DNA of 64,000 nucleotides from Opitutia bacterium (GTDB taxonomy: Bacteria > Verrucomicrobiota > Verrucomicrobiia > Opitutales > Opitutaceae), in assembly GCA_947472765.1 (NCBI GenBank), contig CANJCM010000017.1, positions 1-64,000 on the forward strand, written 5' to 3'. Of the stretch, positions 8,231 to 17,160 are shown one piece after another; the stretch's first letter is position 1, and the number at the start of each line of letters is the position of its first letter. The translations under genes and the position numbers were made by a program. The notes beneath the pieces were generated by a model, which saw only the letters and a list, made by a program, of their open reading frames with translations, searched no databases and had not been told where the DNA came from.

Positions 8231-8764
8231 TCAGCGCCAGTCGAGCAGCTCGATGTCGAAGATCAGCGTCGCCTTGGGCGGGATCGTCGGGGGGCGGCCC
8301 TTTTCCCCGTAGGCGAGCCAGTACGGGATGATCAGCGTCCGCTTCTCGCCCTTCTTCATCGTCATGAGGGCGTCGTCCCAGCCGCGAATCACGGCGCCCA
8401 CGCCGAGGCGGAATGTGAACGGCGCGCCGCGGCGGTAGGAGCTGTCGAAGGCGGTGCCGTCGAGCAGCCGGCCGTTGTAATGGCAGGTGACCTCGTTGCC
8501 GAGGGTCGGCATCTCGTCACCGGTGCCGACGGAGCGGACGACGTACTGCAGTCCCGACGGCAGTTTGCGCGCGTTGCCGTAGGTCTGGGCGATGAGCATC
8601 GCATCGTCCGTGCTGTACTGCGGCGTGTTGGCGTTGAGCGCCTCGCGCATCGCCTTGTTGATCGGCCGGCCCGGGTCCTTGCGGGCGAGAATTCCAGAAC
8701 GGGTCACCAGCGCGCCGGTCAGGAGCGCAACACCGAGCAGGACGAGAATGAAGGCATTCCGCAT
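8231..8764 (-). CDS. FKBP-type peptidyl-prolyl cis-trans isomerase, membrane-anchored or exported
   Basis: It catalyses cis-trans isomerisation of prolyl bonds and so assists folding, most likely in the periplasm. I chose the ATG at 8764, which begins a clean signal/anchor (FILVLLGVALLTGALV); a longer frame from 8809 adds a charged extension before it. After a linker of about 50 residues the FKBP domain covers roughly 75-177: VTCHYNGRLLDGTAFDSS, then VIRGWDDALMTMKKGEKR, then IPYWLAYGEKG and FDIELLDW. The core residues Y, D, W and the AYGxxG loop are all present. Total 177 residues. Confidence 0.92.
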   Translation of the reverse strand: MRNAFILVLLGVALLTGALVTRSGILARKDPGRPINKAMREALNANTPQYSTDDAMLIAQTYGNARKLPSGLQYVVRSVGTGDEMPTLGNEVTCHYNGRLLDGTAFDSSYRRGAPFTFRLGVGAVIRGWDDALMTMKKGEKRTLIIPYWLAYGEKGRPPTIPPKATLIFDIELLDWR

Positions 8765-8833
8765 GACGCCGAAACTACGTCCGGGCCAATCTGTTTTGCA
8801 AACCCGCACCCCGGGCCGGGGTGCGGCGGGCGG

Positions 8834-9181
8834 CTACAGCCCGTAGGTGATGGTGCGCGATCCCGCGACGCCGGAGATCGTGATCGCAACCCCCTGCGTA
8901 TAGTTGTCGGGATACGTCTCGCTGGCGACGAGGTTGATCGACTTCACGTAATTGGTGGCTCCCACGAGCTGGCTGTAGCCGACGAAAATCACGCCGTTCT
9001 CCATCATGTATTGATCGGCGGCGGCGGCGAGCTGGCGGGCGTTGTTGACGACCGCCTTGTCCTGCGACGCGAGCCGCACCTTTTGAAAACCCGGAATCGC
9101 GAGCGCCGCCAGCATCCCGATGATCACGACGACGATCATGATCTCAACCAGGGTGAAGCCTCTTTGGGGTATGTGCCTCAT
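8834..9181 (-). CDS. Type IV pilin-like protein with prepilin leader
   Basis: A 115-residue protein with a canonical class III leader: a short basic leader MRHIPQRG, a cleavage site before FTLVEIMIVVVIIGMLAALA, and Glu at position 5 of the mature form. The N-terminal helix is followed by a short globular part with SQDKAVVNNARQLAAAADQY, a pattern common in type II secretion-like pseudopilins of Verrucomicrobiota. It would be processed by a prepilin peptidase and assembled into a pilus or pseudopilus. No pilus ATPase, platform protein or peptidase gene is nearby, so it is an isolated pilin. Confidence 0.9.
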   Translation of the reverse strand: MRHIPQRGFTLVEIMIVVVIIGMLAALAIPGFQKVRLASQDKAVVNNARQLAAAADQYMMENGVIFVGYSQLVGATNYVKSINLVASETYPDNYTQGVAITISGVAGSRTITYGL

Positions 9182-9273
9182 GTGGGATTAGTCTCAAGGG
9201 CATCGCAGATTTGTAGGCAATTTGCATGCAGATATTAGGGGATTTCTACGGAGGGCCGGACGGCTCCTCGCGG

Positions 9274-10620
9274 CTAGGGCCGGATGGAAGCGGGGGTGCG
9301 GGCGAGCAGGTCGAGAGCAACCGCGGTCAGGCTTGTCATCCCCGTCTTGATGGTCGTCTCCGGGGTCGGGGCAAACCGGCTCGAGTGGAGCGACGGGAGA
9401 GGTTGCCCGGTGCGCTGGCTCTCCGCATGGAGGGTTGGATCGACGGCGCCGACCCGGAACAGGCAGATGGGGACTTTCTCCACGGTCCGCCCGTATTGCC
9501 CGAAATCTTCGCCGCCCATCTCGGCGTCGATCGTCTGCACTTTTTCGGCCCCCAGCCAGTCGGTCAGCACTCGTCGCACCCGCCGCGTTAACTCCGGCTG
9601 GTTGTAGGTGGCGGGGGTGTATTCGGACTCTGAGATCGTGACCAATGGCATGCGGTCCTCCGGAATTCCCGCGGCGATGGCCTCGCCCCGGCAGATCCGG
9701 CGAATCGCCTCGATGGTGTGCGCGCGAACGGAGTCGGAGTAGGAGCGCAGCGTGAGCTGCAGCTTCACCTCGTCCGGGATGACGTTGTGCTTCGTGCCGC
9801 CGTGGATGGAGCCGACCGTGACGACGGCCGGATCGACGGGCCGGGTTTCGCGGCTGACGATGGTCTGCAGTGCCGTGACGATCCGCGCGGCCAGGACAAT
9901 GGGATCCTTCGTGGTGTGCGGATAGGCGCCGTGTCCACCGACCCCGCGGACAACGATGTCCATCGAGTCGACGTTTGCCATGGCGAAGCCCTCGATCGTT
10001 CCGACCGAGCCGGCCGGCAGGGTCGCGCTGTCGTGAAGGGCGATCGCGTAATCCGGTTTCGGGAAGCGCCGGTAGAGTCCTTCGCCCAGCATGAGCCGCG
10101 CTCCCACCCCTCTTTCCTCGGCGGGCTGGCCAATCATGACGGCCGTGCCGGACCAGTGTTCCTTCATGGCCGCCAGGTTGCGCGCGGTGCCGAGAAAAAC
10201 GGTCATGTGGATGTCGTGACCGCAGGCGTGCATCGTCGGCACCTCGGCTCCGGTGAGATCTTTCATGCGATGCGTGCTCGCATAGGGGAGTCCCGTTTCC
10301 TCCGCGACGGGAAGCGCGTCGAGATCCGTCCGGAGAAGCAGCGTCGGCCCCGGTCCGTTGCGCAACACGCCGACCACGCCGAAGCCGCCAAATTTCTCGG
10401 TCACCTCGAAGCCGGCGGCCCGGAGTTCCCGCGCCACCAGGCCGGCCGTGCGCTCTTCCATGAGCGAGAGTTCGGGATGCGTGTGCAGGTCGCGATAGAT
10501 CGCCTCGAGGGAGGGGTATTCCGCGGCCACGCGGGTGGCGACGGATTCACGAATGGCGGACTCGGCGGCGGTCAAGGCGGTCGCGACGGCGAACGGGGCG
10601 AGCAGGAGGCGGAGGCGCAT
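9274..10620 (-). CDS. M20 family amidohydrolase with signal peptide
   Basis: A zinc-dependent amidohydrolase of the hippurate hydrolase / N-acyl-amino-acid deacylase group. The ATG at 10620 begins with a plausible signal peptide (LLLAPFAVATALTAAES), so the enzyme is probably periplasmic. Of 448 residues, the catalytic domain shows HTHPELSLME, LLLRTDLDALPV, the metal motif HACGHDIHMT and PAEE; the dimerisation domain insert follows (VDSMDIVVRGVGGHGAYPHT), and the C-terminal metal region has GGEDFGQYG. The substrate is unknown. It lies 91 bases downstream of the histidine kinase on the same strand. Confidence 0.9.
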   Translation of the reverse strand: MRLRLLLAPFAVATALTAAESAIRESVATRVAAEYPSLEAIYRDLHTHPELSLMEERTAGLVARELRAAGFEVTEKFGGFGVVGVLRNGPGPTLLLRTDLDALPVAEETGLPYASTHRMKDLTGAEVPTMHACGHDIHMTVFLGTARNLAAMKEHWSGTAVMIGQPAEERGVGARLMLGEGLYRRFPKPDYAIALHDSATLPAGSVGTIEGFAMANVDSMDIVVRGVGGHGAYPHTTKDPIVLAARIVTALQTIVSRETRPVDPAVVTVGSIHGGTKHNVIPDEVKLQLTLRSYSDSVRAHTIEAIRRICRGEAIAAGIPEDRMPLVTISESEYTPATYNQPELTRRVRRVLTDWLGAEKVQTIDAEMGGEDFGQYGRTVEKVPICLFRVGAVDPTLHAESQRTGQPLPSLHSSRFAPTPETTIKTGMTSLTAVALDLLARTPASIRP

Positions 10621-10711
10621 GGGAGAGAATGGCTCGGGGAGGAAGCGAACGTGCCGGCCGCGGACCGGCATCACAATTAAACTCGCGGTCCCTTCCCGGC
10701 GATCGCCGTTT

Positions 10712-12133
10712 TCAGGGCACCACCACCGTGAAACTCGCGCCACGGGCCGGGCCGGGGCTTTCCGCCCAGACCTGGCCGTGGTGCAGAGCGACCAGCTGGC
10801 GGACGATCGCGAGTCCGAGCCCGGTGGACGTCTCGCCGCCCGTGGGCCGGGCGCTGCCGCGCTGATACTTGGCAAAAAGCCGGTCGCGATCCTCGGGCGC
10901 GAAGCCCGGGCCCTCGTCCCTCACGACCAGCCGGTAGCCCGCGGCGTCGTGGGCGAGGGTAATCCAGACGCTTGAACCGGCCGGGGAGAACTTGACCGCG
11001 TTGCTGATAAGATTGCCGGAGATTTGGCGAAAGCGGCCCTCGTCAACCTGGGCGGGAGGAGCGCGCAGGGCGGAACCATCGGCGGAGAAATGCAGCGTGA
11101 TCGACTTCGTACCGGCGATCTGCCGGTAGCTGTCGACGGTTTCGGCCACCAGCCGGGGCAGATCCGTGGGCTGCGGATTGAGCACGATTCCGCCCGACTC
11201 GGATTCGGTTTCGATCAGCAGATTATCGATCAAGCCCGACATCCGCCGGGCCGACTCGGAGATGCCACGCACCAATTCCCGCGTGCCTGGGTTGAGCTCA
11301 CCGTCGAAGCTCTGCGCGCTCAGCGCGATCGTCTGCAGCGGATCGCGGAGATCGTGCGCCGCGAGCCCCAGCAGTTCCGTCTTGAGCCGGTTCGCCCGCG
11401 AGAGTTCGAGGTTCTTCGCCGCGAGTTCCTCATTGGTGCGGGCGAGCTGCGCGGTCTGGCACGCGATGATCTTCTGATGGGCGAAGTCGCGTGCCTTGAG
11501 GGAATAAATCACCCGGGAGAGCGGCCAGAAGAACGCCACAAAGTCCGCGGCGATCACGAGGTGGCTGTACGCCGTCACCGTGGAAGACTGGAAGAACGGC
11601 AGCGCGATGACGAACACCGCGAGGCTCGTGAGCATCAGCGCGAGGCTGGCCCGCACGGTCGTGTAGAAGCCGGTCGCGAAGGCGGCCATGCCGAGCAGGT
11701 AGACCGTAATGGCGCCGGTGATCTGCTGGTGAACCAGCGAGATCGTCATCATGCCGAAGAGCGACACCCAGCAGAAAATCTGGACCAGCACGGCGTGCCG
11801 CCGGGTGGTTTCGGAGACCGATTTCGGGCGCCACCGATGCAGCAGCGGCAGGAAGGTGAAGGAAAACGCGGCCAGCGCCGCATGGATGGCGAACCATTCG
11901 ATGAACGCCGGATTGTCGTTCCACTTTCCCTGTGCCCGCCAGACGAACAGGTCGGGGATGACGCCGAGGAACAGGTTCACGGCCCCGAGGGCGAGCGCGA
12001 AGACGCCCGCCCGCGGGTAGTTCGCGAAGGTCGCCTCGCGGGCGAAATCCGCGCGATTCTCGGCCGGCAGCCGATTGAACATCGCGATCTGCAGGCGCCG
12101 GAGGAGGCCCGGGCTGGAGGCGGCGTCAGTCAT
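10712..12133 (-). CDS. Sensor histidine kinase with multi-pass membrane sensor
   Basis: An inner-membrane sensor kinase of 473 residues. The N-terminal half (about 40-210) has roughly six hydrophobic segments and no large periplasmic loop, suggesting sensing within the membrane. A short coiled coil (about 215-250) leads into the HisKA domain with the phospho-acceptor His260 in AAHDLRDPLQ. The ATP-binding domain follows: N box NLISNAVKFSPAGS, G1 box RDEGPGFAPEDRD, G2 box GLGLAIVRQLVALHHG. The H-box has HDLRDPL rather than the common HELRTPL, an accepted variant. No response regulator gene is adjacent. It starts 22 bases after ppnP. Confidence 0.93.
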   Translation of the reverse strand: MTDAASSPGLLRRLQIAMFNRLPAENRADFAREATFANYPRAGVFALALGAVNLFLGVIPDLFVWRAQGKWNDNPAFIEWFAIHAALAAFSFTFLPLLHRWRPKSVSETTRRHAVLVQIFCWVSLFGMMTISLVHQQITGAITVYLLGMAAFATGFYTTVRASLALMLTSLAVFVIALPFFQSSTVTAYSHLVIAADFVAFFWPLSRVIYSLKARDFAHQKIIACQTAQLARTNEELAAKNLELSRANRLKTELLGLAAHDLRDPLQTIALSAQSFDGELNPGTRELVRGISESARRMSGLIDNLLIETESESGGIVLNPQPTDLPRLVAETVDSYRQIAGTKSITLHFSADGSALRAPPAQVDEGRFRQISGNLISNAVKFSPAGSSVWITLAHDAAGYRLVVRDEGPGFAPEDRDRLFAKYQRGSARPTGGETSTGLGLAIVRQLVALHHGQVWAESPGPARGASFTVVVP

Positions 12134-12155
12134 GCCTTCCCTGCGCCTTCCGACC

Positions 12156-12488
12156 TCAGGCCGGAAGGAAGGAGCAGATGTATTCGCAAAGTCCGGACGC
12201 GACCGCGATCGTGAATCCGCTCTTGCCCGGGACGTCGAAGTAAGTGCCGGCCTCGTAGGTCTTCGCCGCCGTGGTGCCGTCGAGCGTGACGGTGCAGGCG
12301 CCGGCGACGATCTCCATCCGCTCGGGGGCGCCGGTACCGAAATGATAAGAGCCCGGCCGGATCAGCCCGAGGGTCTTTTTCGAGTCGTCCTTGAAGAGGA
12401 CGGTGTGGCTGATGACGTTGCCGTCGAAGTAGATGTTGGCCTTGGTGACAACCGTCACGCCGACGAATTGGGCGGGGAGCGAGGACAT
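12156..12488 (-). CDS. ppnP: Pyrimidine/purine nucleoside phosphorylase PpnP (DUF1255)
   Basis: A small cupin-fold enzyme that cleaves nucleosides with phosphate to free base and ribose-1-phosphate. The ATG at 12488 gives 110 residues; family members are usually about 95-105. Characteristic segments are VVTKANIYFDGNVISHTVLF, LGLIRPGSYHFGTGAPERME and GTYFDVPGKSGFTI. It lies directly upstream of the histidine kinase on the same strand; no functional link between them is evident. A longer frame to 12584 exists but overlaps the divergent phosphatase start and lacks family similarity. Confidence 0.9.
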   Translation of the reverse strand: MSSLPAQFVGVTVVTKANIYFDGNVISHTVLFKDDSKKTLGLIRPGSYHFGTGAPERMEIVAGACTVTLDGTTAAKTYEAGTYFDVPGKSGFTIAVASGLCEYICSFLPA

Positions 12489-12582
12489 TCCGGCGTGATG
12501 CCGCCCCCGGCGAGCCGAGGCAAGCGTTTGGAGCGGTGGAAATGGCGCTGGCCGGAGGTGGGACCCGCGGCACAGTGGCCCC

Positions 12583-13332
12583 ATGAAGGTCTTCCCCCCG
12601 GCCTGGTTTCCTTGGATCCTTGGTATCGTCCTGCTCTTCTCCGCTCCCCGCGCGGGGGCTCAGGGCAACGTCATGCAGGCGCCCGCCCCGGGCGCCGCGG
12701 CCCACTTCGTCTCGCTCGCCGCCTTCGATCTGCCGCAGATCCTGCCGGCCCCGCCCGCACCCGGTTCGCTCGCGGCGCGGGCTGACCTTGAGACCGTGCT
12801 GCAGGCGCAGGCGTGGCGGACCGATGAACAGGTGGCGTGGGCGCAGCTAATCGAAAAGCAGACGGTCTTCACCGTTTTCGGCCCGATTCTCGGGACCGGC
12901 TTCACGGCCGGGAATTTTCCGGCGCTGGTGCAGTTGCTCGCGGATGTGGGCGACGACATTCGATCCATCAGCGAGGCCGCCAAAAAAGTATATCCCCGGG
13001 CCCGGCCCTACGTGGTCGACCCTCGCGTGCAACCTTGCGTGGCCGCCCCCAAGAACGACACGTACCCGAGCGGGCATGCGCTGAATGCCCATCTCATGGC
13101 CGCTATTCTCACCCGGCTGTTTCCCGCCAAGGAAGCGGTGCTCGCCGAGCAAGCGCGTCGCGCGTGCTGGGGGCGCATTTTGGGTGGAGTCCACTTTCCG
13201 ACCGACCTCGAGGCGGGCCGGCTGCTGGCCGTGGCGGTGGTGACTCAGCTCGATCGGAACGCGGAATTTCGTGCCGGGCTCGCGCGGTGCCAGGCTGAAG
13301 CTGGGTCGAAGCCGCAGCGCAAGGCGGCTTGA
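12583..13332 (+). CDS. Class A acid phosphatase / PAP2 superfamily protein
   Basis: A periplasmic, vanadium-haloperoxidase-like phosphatase that removes phosphate from organic phosphomonoesters. The 249-residue protein begins with a signal peptide (about 1-26, ending SAPRAGA). The three-part active site is present: KKVYPRARP (about 129-137), YPSGHALNAH (about 155-164), and GRILGGVHFPTD (about 196-207) with the catalytic His and Asp. The third motif usually starts with SR; here it is WGR. It is divergent from ppnP. Confidence 0.88.
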   Translation: MKVFPPAWFPWILGIVLLFSAPRAGAQGNVMQAPAPGAAAHFVSLAAFDLPQILPAPPAPGSLAARADLETVLQAQAWRTDEQVAWAQLIEKQTVFTVFGPILGTGFTAGNFPALVQLLADVGDDIRSISEAAKKVYPRARPYVVDPRVQPCVAAPKNDTYPSGHALNAHLMAAILTRLFPAKEAVLAEQARRACWGRILGGVHFPTDLEAGRLLAVAVVTQLDRNAEFRAGLARCQAEAGSKPQRKAA

Positions 13333-13355
13333 GCCGGTACCAGGAATTGGGAACC

Positions 13356-13460
13356 ATGAAGGGCGGTGTCCTCACCCGCCAGATTCGTCGGCGTCCAAGT
13401 TCGCGCCGTGCTGTCGTGCCTGGTCGCGGTATCTGGCCGTTGGGGGCACCGGCCCTCCAT
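13356..13460. repeat. REP-like inverted pair (family B)
   Basis: A plus-oriented, degraded copy at 13356-13380 (head ATGAAGGG) and a minus-oriented copy at 13435-13460 (head ATGGAGGG) enclose about 54 bases. It fills the gap between the convergent phosphatase and LysM genes and may form their shared 3' end. Confidence 0.75.
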
Positions 13461-13503
13461 CGGCTCGGGTCCTTGCCGGGGTGTCGGGCTCATCCGCGCG
13501 CCG

Positions 13504-14478
13504 CTAGCGCGCGGGAATCTCGAGCTCCATGCCGACTTGGAGCGGCTGGCCCTGGCCCAGTCGGGAGAGGTTCGCGTCGTAAATCGCGCGCCACCGGTCG
13601 CTGTCCCCGAAGTACTCCCGGGCCAGCTTGTCGAGGGTGTCGCCCGCGCGCACGACGTGCACTCGCCGCCCGCCGGTGGGACTGGCGGCCGCCGACTCTT
13701 CCGGGGAACGAATGCGATCGGCGTTCGTGCGCAGCTCCGCGGTGGGGGAGGCGCCGGCCCGCGGATCCTTCGCAAGGTCGAGCCCGCTCATGGTGCCACG
13801 ACCAGCCGTGGCCGCCGGCGGTGTTTCCGTCGCGCGGCCGCCCTGGGCCATGACCGTGGCGAGTTGTGCGCGCATCGCGGCGGACGACTGCTCCGCCTTC
13901 TGACGGGCTTCACGCTGGAGCAGTAACTCGGTGTTGAGCTGCGCGAGGGAGCCCTGGGCCTGCTCGTTCCGCTGGGTCACGGATTTCAACTGGTCGGCGA
14001 GGCCGCTGTTTTCCGAACGGGTGCGGTCCAGCTCCCGCCGAAGCCGGGAATTCTCCTCCTGCAGTTGCGTGTAATTGCGGAGAGAGGCCGCCAGCTTTTC
14101 CTCGATCTGGGCCAGTTGCCCGGAGCGATCCGGATTCGCTCCGGCCGCCGCACTGCGGTCAGCCTGCAATTTCGCATAGTTGGCGCGAAGTGCGGCCAGC
14201 TCACTGGTGAGATCCGCGCTCCGGCCGCCAGAGTCGCCGGGTCCGGCCTGACCCTGGGCCCGTTCCAGGGCGACCCGCAGCGTCTCGCCTTCCTTGCGCG
14301 CGAGTGCCAGCTCCTGCTGCAGGATCTTGTGATTGGTGCTGAGCGAGGAGTAGGCCTGCGCTGCGGCGGCATCGCCCGCGATCGGCCCGGCTTCGGGCAG
14401 CCGCCCGAAATGGACAAAACCGCAGCCGGCGAACAGGGGGAGCAGGCTGAGTAGACCGAGGACACGGACGGCACGCAT
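13504..14478 (-). CDS. Coiled-coil lipoprotein with C-terminal LysM domain (short paralogue)
   Basis: A 324-residue envelope protein. The N-terminus has a lipoprotein signal (LLSLLPLFAGC, lipobox Cys about residue 19). Residues about 45-225 are a long Gln/Glu/Leu-rich coiled coil, then a low-complexity linker, then a LysM domain at about 273-322: VHVVRAGDTLDKLAREYFGD followed by SDRWRAIYDANLSRLG. LysM binds peptidoglycan glycan strands, so the protein could tether the outer membrane to the wall. The stop codon lies in the loop of a 7 bp GC hairpin (13494-13514). It shares its opening (GCGFVHFGR versus GCGYVHLGR) with the 486-residue gene at 15638-17098, which indicates a paralogue. Confidence 0.88.
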   Translation of the reverse strand: MRAVRVLGLLSLLPLFAGCGFVHFGRLPEAGPIAGDAAAAQAYSSLSTNHKILQQELALARKEGETLRVALERAQGQAGPGDSGGRSADLTSELAALRANYAKLQADRSAAAGANPDRSGQLAQIEEKLAASLRNYTQLQEENSRLRRELDRTRSENSGLADQLKSVTQRNEQAQGSLAQLNTELLLQREARQKAEQSSAAMRAQLATVMAQGGRATETPPAATAGRGTMSGLDLAKDPRAGASPTAELRTNADRIRSPEESAAASPTGGRRVHVVRAGDTLDKLAREYFGDSDRWRAIYDANLSRLGQGQPLQVGMELEIPAR

Positions 14479-14575
14479 GGGTTTAGTTAGGCCGGGTGGG
14501 GAGCCGCCGGCAATCCTCCGCGTGCACCGGCGTGAATCGGCTCGATGGATTTCCCGGAAGTTCTACGTTGTGGCC

Positions 14576-15613
14576 ATGATGCGACCCCAATCCGTTGATT
14601 CCGCCTTCGCTCGTGGCCGCCGGCCGCGGCTCCTGCTCGCTGTTTTTCTGGGCCTTGGCGCCTTCGGCCTGGTCCGGGCCGCCGACCTGCGCGTCGGCAT
14701 CGTTGGCTTGGATACGTCGCACGTCGTGGCGTTCACCGGGGTGCTGAATAATCCGGCGGACAAGGACCACCTTCCCGGCGCCCGGGTCGTGGCCGCTTTC
14801 AAGGGCGGCAGTCCCGACCTCCCGGCCAGCGCGTCGCGCATCGAAGGTTTTACCCAGGAACTTGTGCAGAAGCACGGCGTGAAGCTTTACGACTCGATCG
14901 AGGAGCTGGCGCGTCAGGTCGATGTCATCCTGATCGAGAGCGTGGACGGCCGCGTTCACCTCGACCAGGCGAAGCGGGCGTTCGCGGCCCGCAAGCCCGT
15001 GTTTATCGACAAGCCGATCGCCGCCTCGCTGCGGGACGCGGTGGAAATCTTCCGGCTCGCGCGGGAAAACAACGTGCCGGTTTTCTCGTCCTCCTCGCTC
15101 CGTTTCTCCGATGGGCTGGCCGCGGTGAAACACGTGGATGTGGGTCGGCAGATCGGGGCGCTGTCCTTCGGCCCCGCCACGATCGAGCCGCATCATCCCG
15201 ATCTGTTCTGGTATGGGATCCATGCGGTGGAATCCCTCTTCACGGTGATGGGCCGCGGATGCGTTTCCGTCTCCCGGACGCATACCGATGGCATGGATGT
15301 CGTGACGGGCGTCTGGTCGGACGGCCGCATCGGGACCGTGCACGGCGTCCGCGGGGGCAAGTCGGAGTACGGTCTGACGGTCTTCGGGACCAATGGCGTG
15401 GCGCAGGGCAAGCCCGACGGCGCCTATGCCCGCCTCGTGGCAAAGATTCTCGATTTTGCGCGCTCGGGCGTCGCTCCAGTTTCACCGGCGGAGACGCTGG
15501 AAATCTTCGCGTTCATGGCGGCGTCCGACGAGAGCGTTCGCCGCGGTGGTCAGTCCGTGACCCTCGCGGAAGCGATGAAAGCCGCGGGCGGCTCGCCTGA
15601 ACTCCTGAAGTAG
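14576..15613 (+). CDS. Exported Gfo/Idh/MocA family oxidoreductase-like protein
   Basis: The family comprises NAD(P)-dependent sugar or inositol dehydrogenases. From the ATG at 14576 the 345-residue protein starts with a signal-like stretch (PRLLLAVFLGLGAFGLVRA), then the Rossmann strand LRVGIVGLDTSHVVAF. The usual GxGxxG loop is replaced by GLDTSH, which is seen in a subgroup of this family. The EKP-type motif is present as FIDKPIAASL (about 143-152), and a HPDLFWYGIHAVESL segment fits the substrate domain. With an altered dinucleotide loop and probable export, enzymatic activity is uncertain. It sits in opposite orientation between two LysM genes. A second Met three bases on is equally possible. 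Confidence 0.8.
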   Translation: MMRPQSVDSAFARGRRPRLLLAVFLGLGAFGLVRAADLRVGIVGLDTSHVVAFTGVLNNPADKDHLPGARVVAAFKGGSPDLPASASRIEGFTQELVQKHGVKLYDSIEELARQVDVILIESVDGRVHLDQAKRAFAARKPVFIDKPIAASLRDAVEIFRLARENNVPVFSSSSLRFSDGLAAVKHVDVGRQIGALSFGPATIEPHHPDLFWYGIHAVESLFTVMGRGCVSVSRTHTDGMDVVTGVWSDGRIGTVHGVRGGKSEYGLTVFGTNGVAQGKPDGAYARLVAKILDFARSGVAPVSPAETLEIFAFMAASDESVRRGGQSVTLAEAMKAAGGSPELLK

Positions 15614-15637
15614 GCCAGCCCGCGCCGGTCTTCCGGA

Positions 15638-17098
15638 TTACGGAATCCGCAGCGTGCGGCCGACGACGAGGTTGTTGTTCTCGCCGAGCACGTCGCGATT
15701 CGCCGCGAGGATGTCGCCCCAGCGGGCGGTCGTGCCGTAATACTGGTTCGAAATCTTGGCGAGCGTATCGCCGCCGGTCACGACGTGGTAGCGCGTGCCG
15801 CCCGGATCGTTGCGGACGATGGCCGGACGCGCGCCGCTCGGGACGGCCATCACGAGCGAGGCGTTGACGCCGCTGGCCTGCCGCGGGCTCGTGACCGAGG
15901 TAATCGTTACGGGAGCCGGCGAGTTTGGCGTGATGGTGATTTGGCTGTTCGGAGCCGGAGCTGCGCCGCCGGCGGCGACCGATCCGGGAAGACGGGCCTT
16001 CAGGCGGGTGTTTTCCTCGGCCAGCGCCGACGCCTGCATCTGAGCCTCGTGGAGCTGATCGCGCAGCGACTGGACTTCACGACCTGCCGGACCGGCGCGC
16101 AACTGGGCCAGTTGCGTTTCGAGCTCCGTGCGGGACGTGCTCAACTGGGTCGTTGCGGTCTTCAACTGCTCGTTCTCCTCGCGGAGTTGGGTCGCATCGC
16201 GGATGGCTGAGGCGAGCTTGGCCTCGACGTTGGCGAGTTCGGGGGAAGGCGTCCTGGCCGCCTTTTCCGCGGCGACAACCTGCTCGAGGAGCTTTGTGCG
16301 TTCGGTCGTGAGATTCTGCACCGTGTCGCGGAGCGTGCTGAGCTGCTGCTTCAACGCATTGGTCTCCGCGGCATGTTCGGCGATCAGGGAACTGGCGGCG
16401 ACGGCGGCGCCGGTGCGCTGCTGGGCGAGGGCGGAGGCTGACGGTGCGACGGTCGCGAGCTCGGTGCGGAGCGTGGCGGCATCCTGTTCGGCGCGGAGGC
16501 GGGCATCCTTCTGCGTGAGCAGTTCGGTATTGAGCTGGGCGAGGGCGGCCTTCGCCTCCTCGCTCTGCACCGTGACCGTCCGGACCTTCTCTGTCAGCGC
16601 GACGTTTTCCTGCTGGGTGCGGACGACGTCGCCGCGCAACCGGGTCACTTCGCCCTGCAGATCAGTGTAAGTGCGGAGCGCGTCGGCCAGCTTCTCTTCC
16701 GTGGCGCCGAGACGGTTGCGGAGCGCGCTGGCTTCGGTGGCGCTCGCGACCGCCTGGTTGCGCTCGGTCTGGAGCTGCGCGTAGCTCGCCCGCAGCGTGG
16801 CCAGTTCCTTGCTCGTTTCGCTCAACCGCTCGACGAGTTTCTTCGAAGTGTCGCCATCCGCGGCCCGGTTCTCGATCGCCATCCGCAGGGCGTCGCCCTG
16901 GGCACGGGTCAACGCGAGTTCCTGTTGGAGTATCTTCTTCTCCGTCCGCAGGTCGGAATTCTCCTTGGTCAATTTTTCGTCGGTCACCACCGGTTGGCCC
17001 GGTGCCACCGGCACCCGGCCCAAATGGACGTAGCCGCACCCGCTGAAGGCCAGGAGGACGGGCCAGGCCAGAATGAGTAGGAGACGTCTCGACCGCAT
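15638..17098 (-). CDS. Coiled-coil lipoprotein with C-terminal LysM domain (middle paralogue)
   Basis: A 486-residue envelope protein. The ATG at 17098 gives a lipoprotein signal with lipobox AFSGC; the upstream in-frame extension lacks that property. Residues about 35-385 are coiled coil with many LTxERxxLxxQ heptads. An Ala/Pro linker follows and the LysM domain occupies about 434-486, from YHVVTGGDTLAKISNQYYG to the end GRTLRIP. The LysM segment ARWGDILAANRD closely matches NRWAEILAANRD of the neighbouring giant. It begins 62 bases beyond the giant's stop on the same strand, so the two may be co-transcribed. Confidence 0.9.
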   Translation of the reverse strand: MRSRRLLLILAWPVLLAFSGCGYVHLGRVPVAPGQPVVTDEKLTKENSDLRTEKKILQQELALTRAQGDALRMAIENRAADGDTSKKLVERLSETSKELATLRASYAQLQTERNQAVASATEASALRNRLGATEEKLADALRTYTDLQGEVTRLRGDVVRTQQENVALTEKVRTVTVQSEEAKAALAQLNTELLTQKDARLRAEQDAATLRTELATVAPSASALAQQRTGAAVAASSLIAEHAAETNALKQQLSTLRDTVQNLTTERTKLLEQVVAAEKAARTPSPELANVEAKLASAIRDATQLREENEQLKTATTQLSTSRTELETQLAQLRAGPAGREVQSLRDQLHEAQMQASALAEENTRLKARLPGSVAAGGAAPAPNSQITITPNSPAPVTITSVTSPRQASGVNASLVMAVPSGARPAIVRNDPGGTRYHVVTGGDTLAKISNQYYGTTARWGDILAANRDVLGENNNLVVGRTLRIP

Positions 17099-17160
17099 GA
17101 TTTGCGATGAAGTGGTGAAAAATTGGAGCTGCAATGCTGCGTGCATGCGGAGATTACGGA

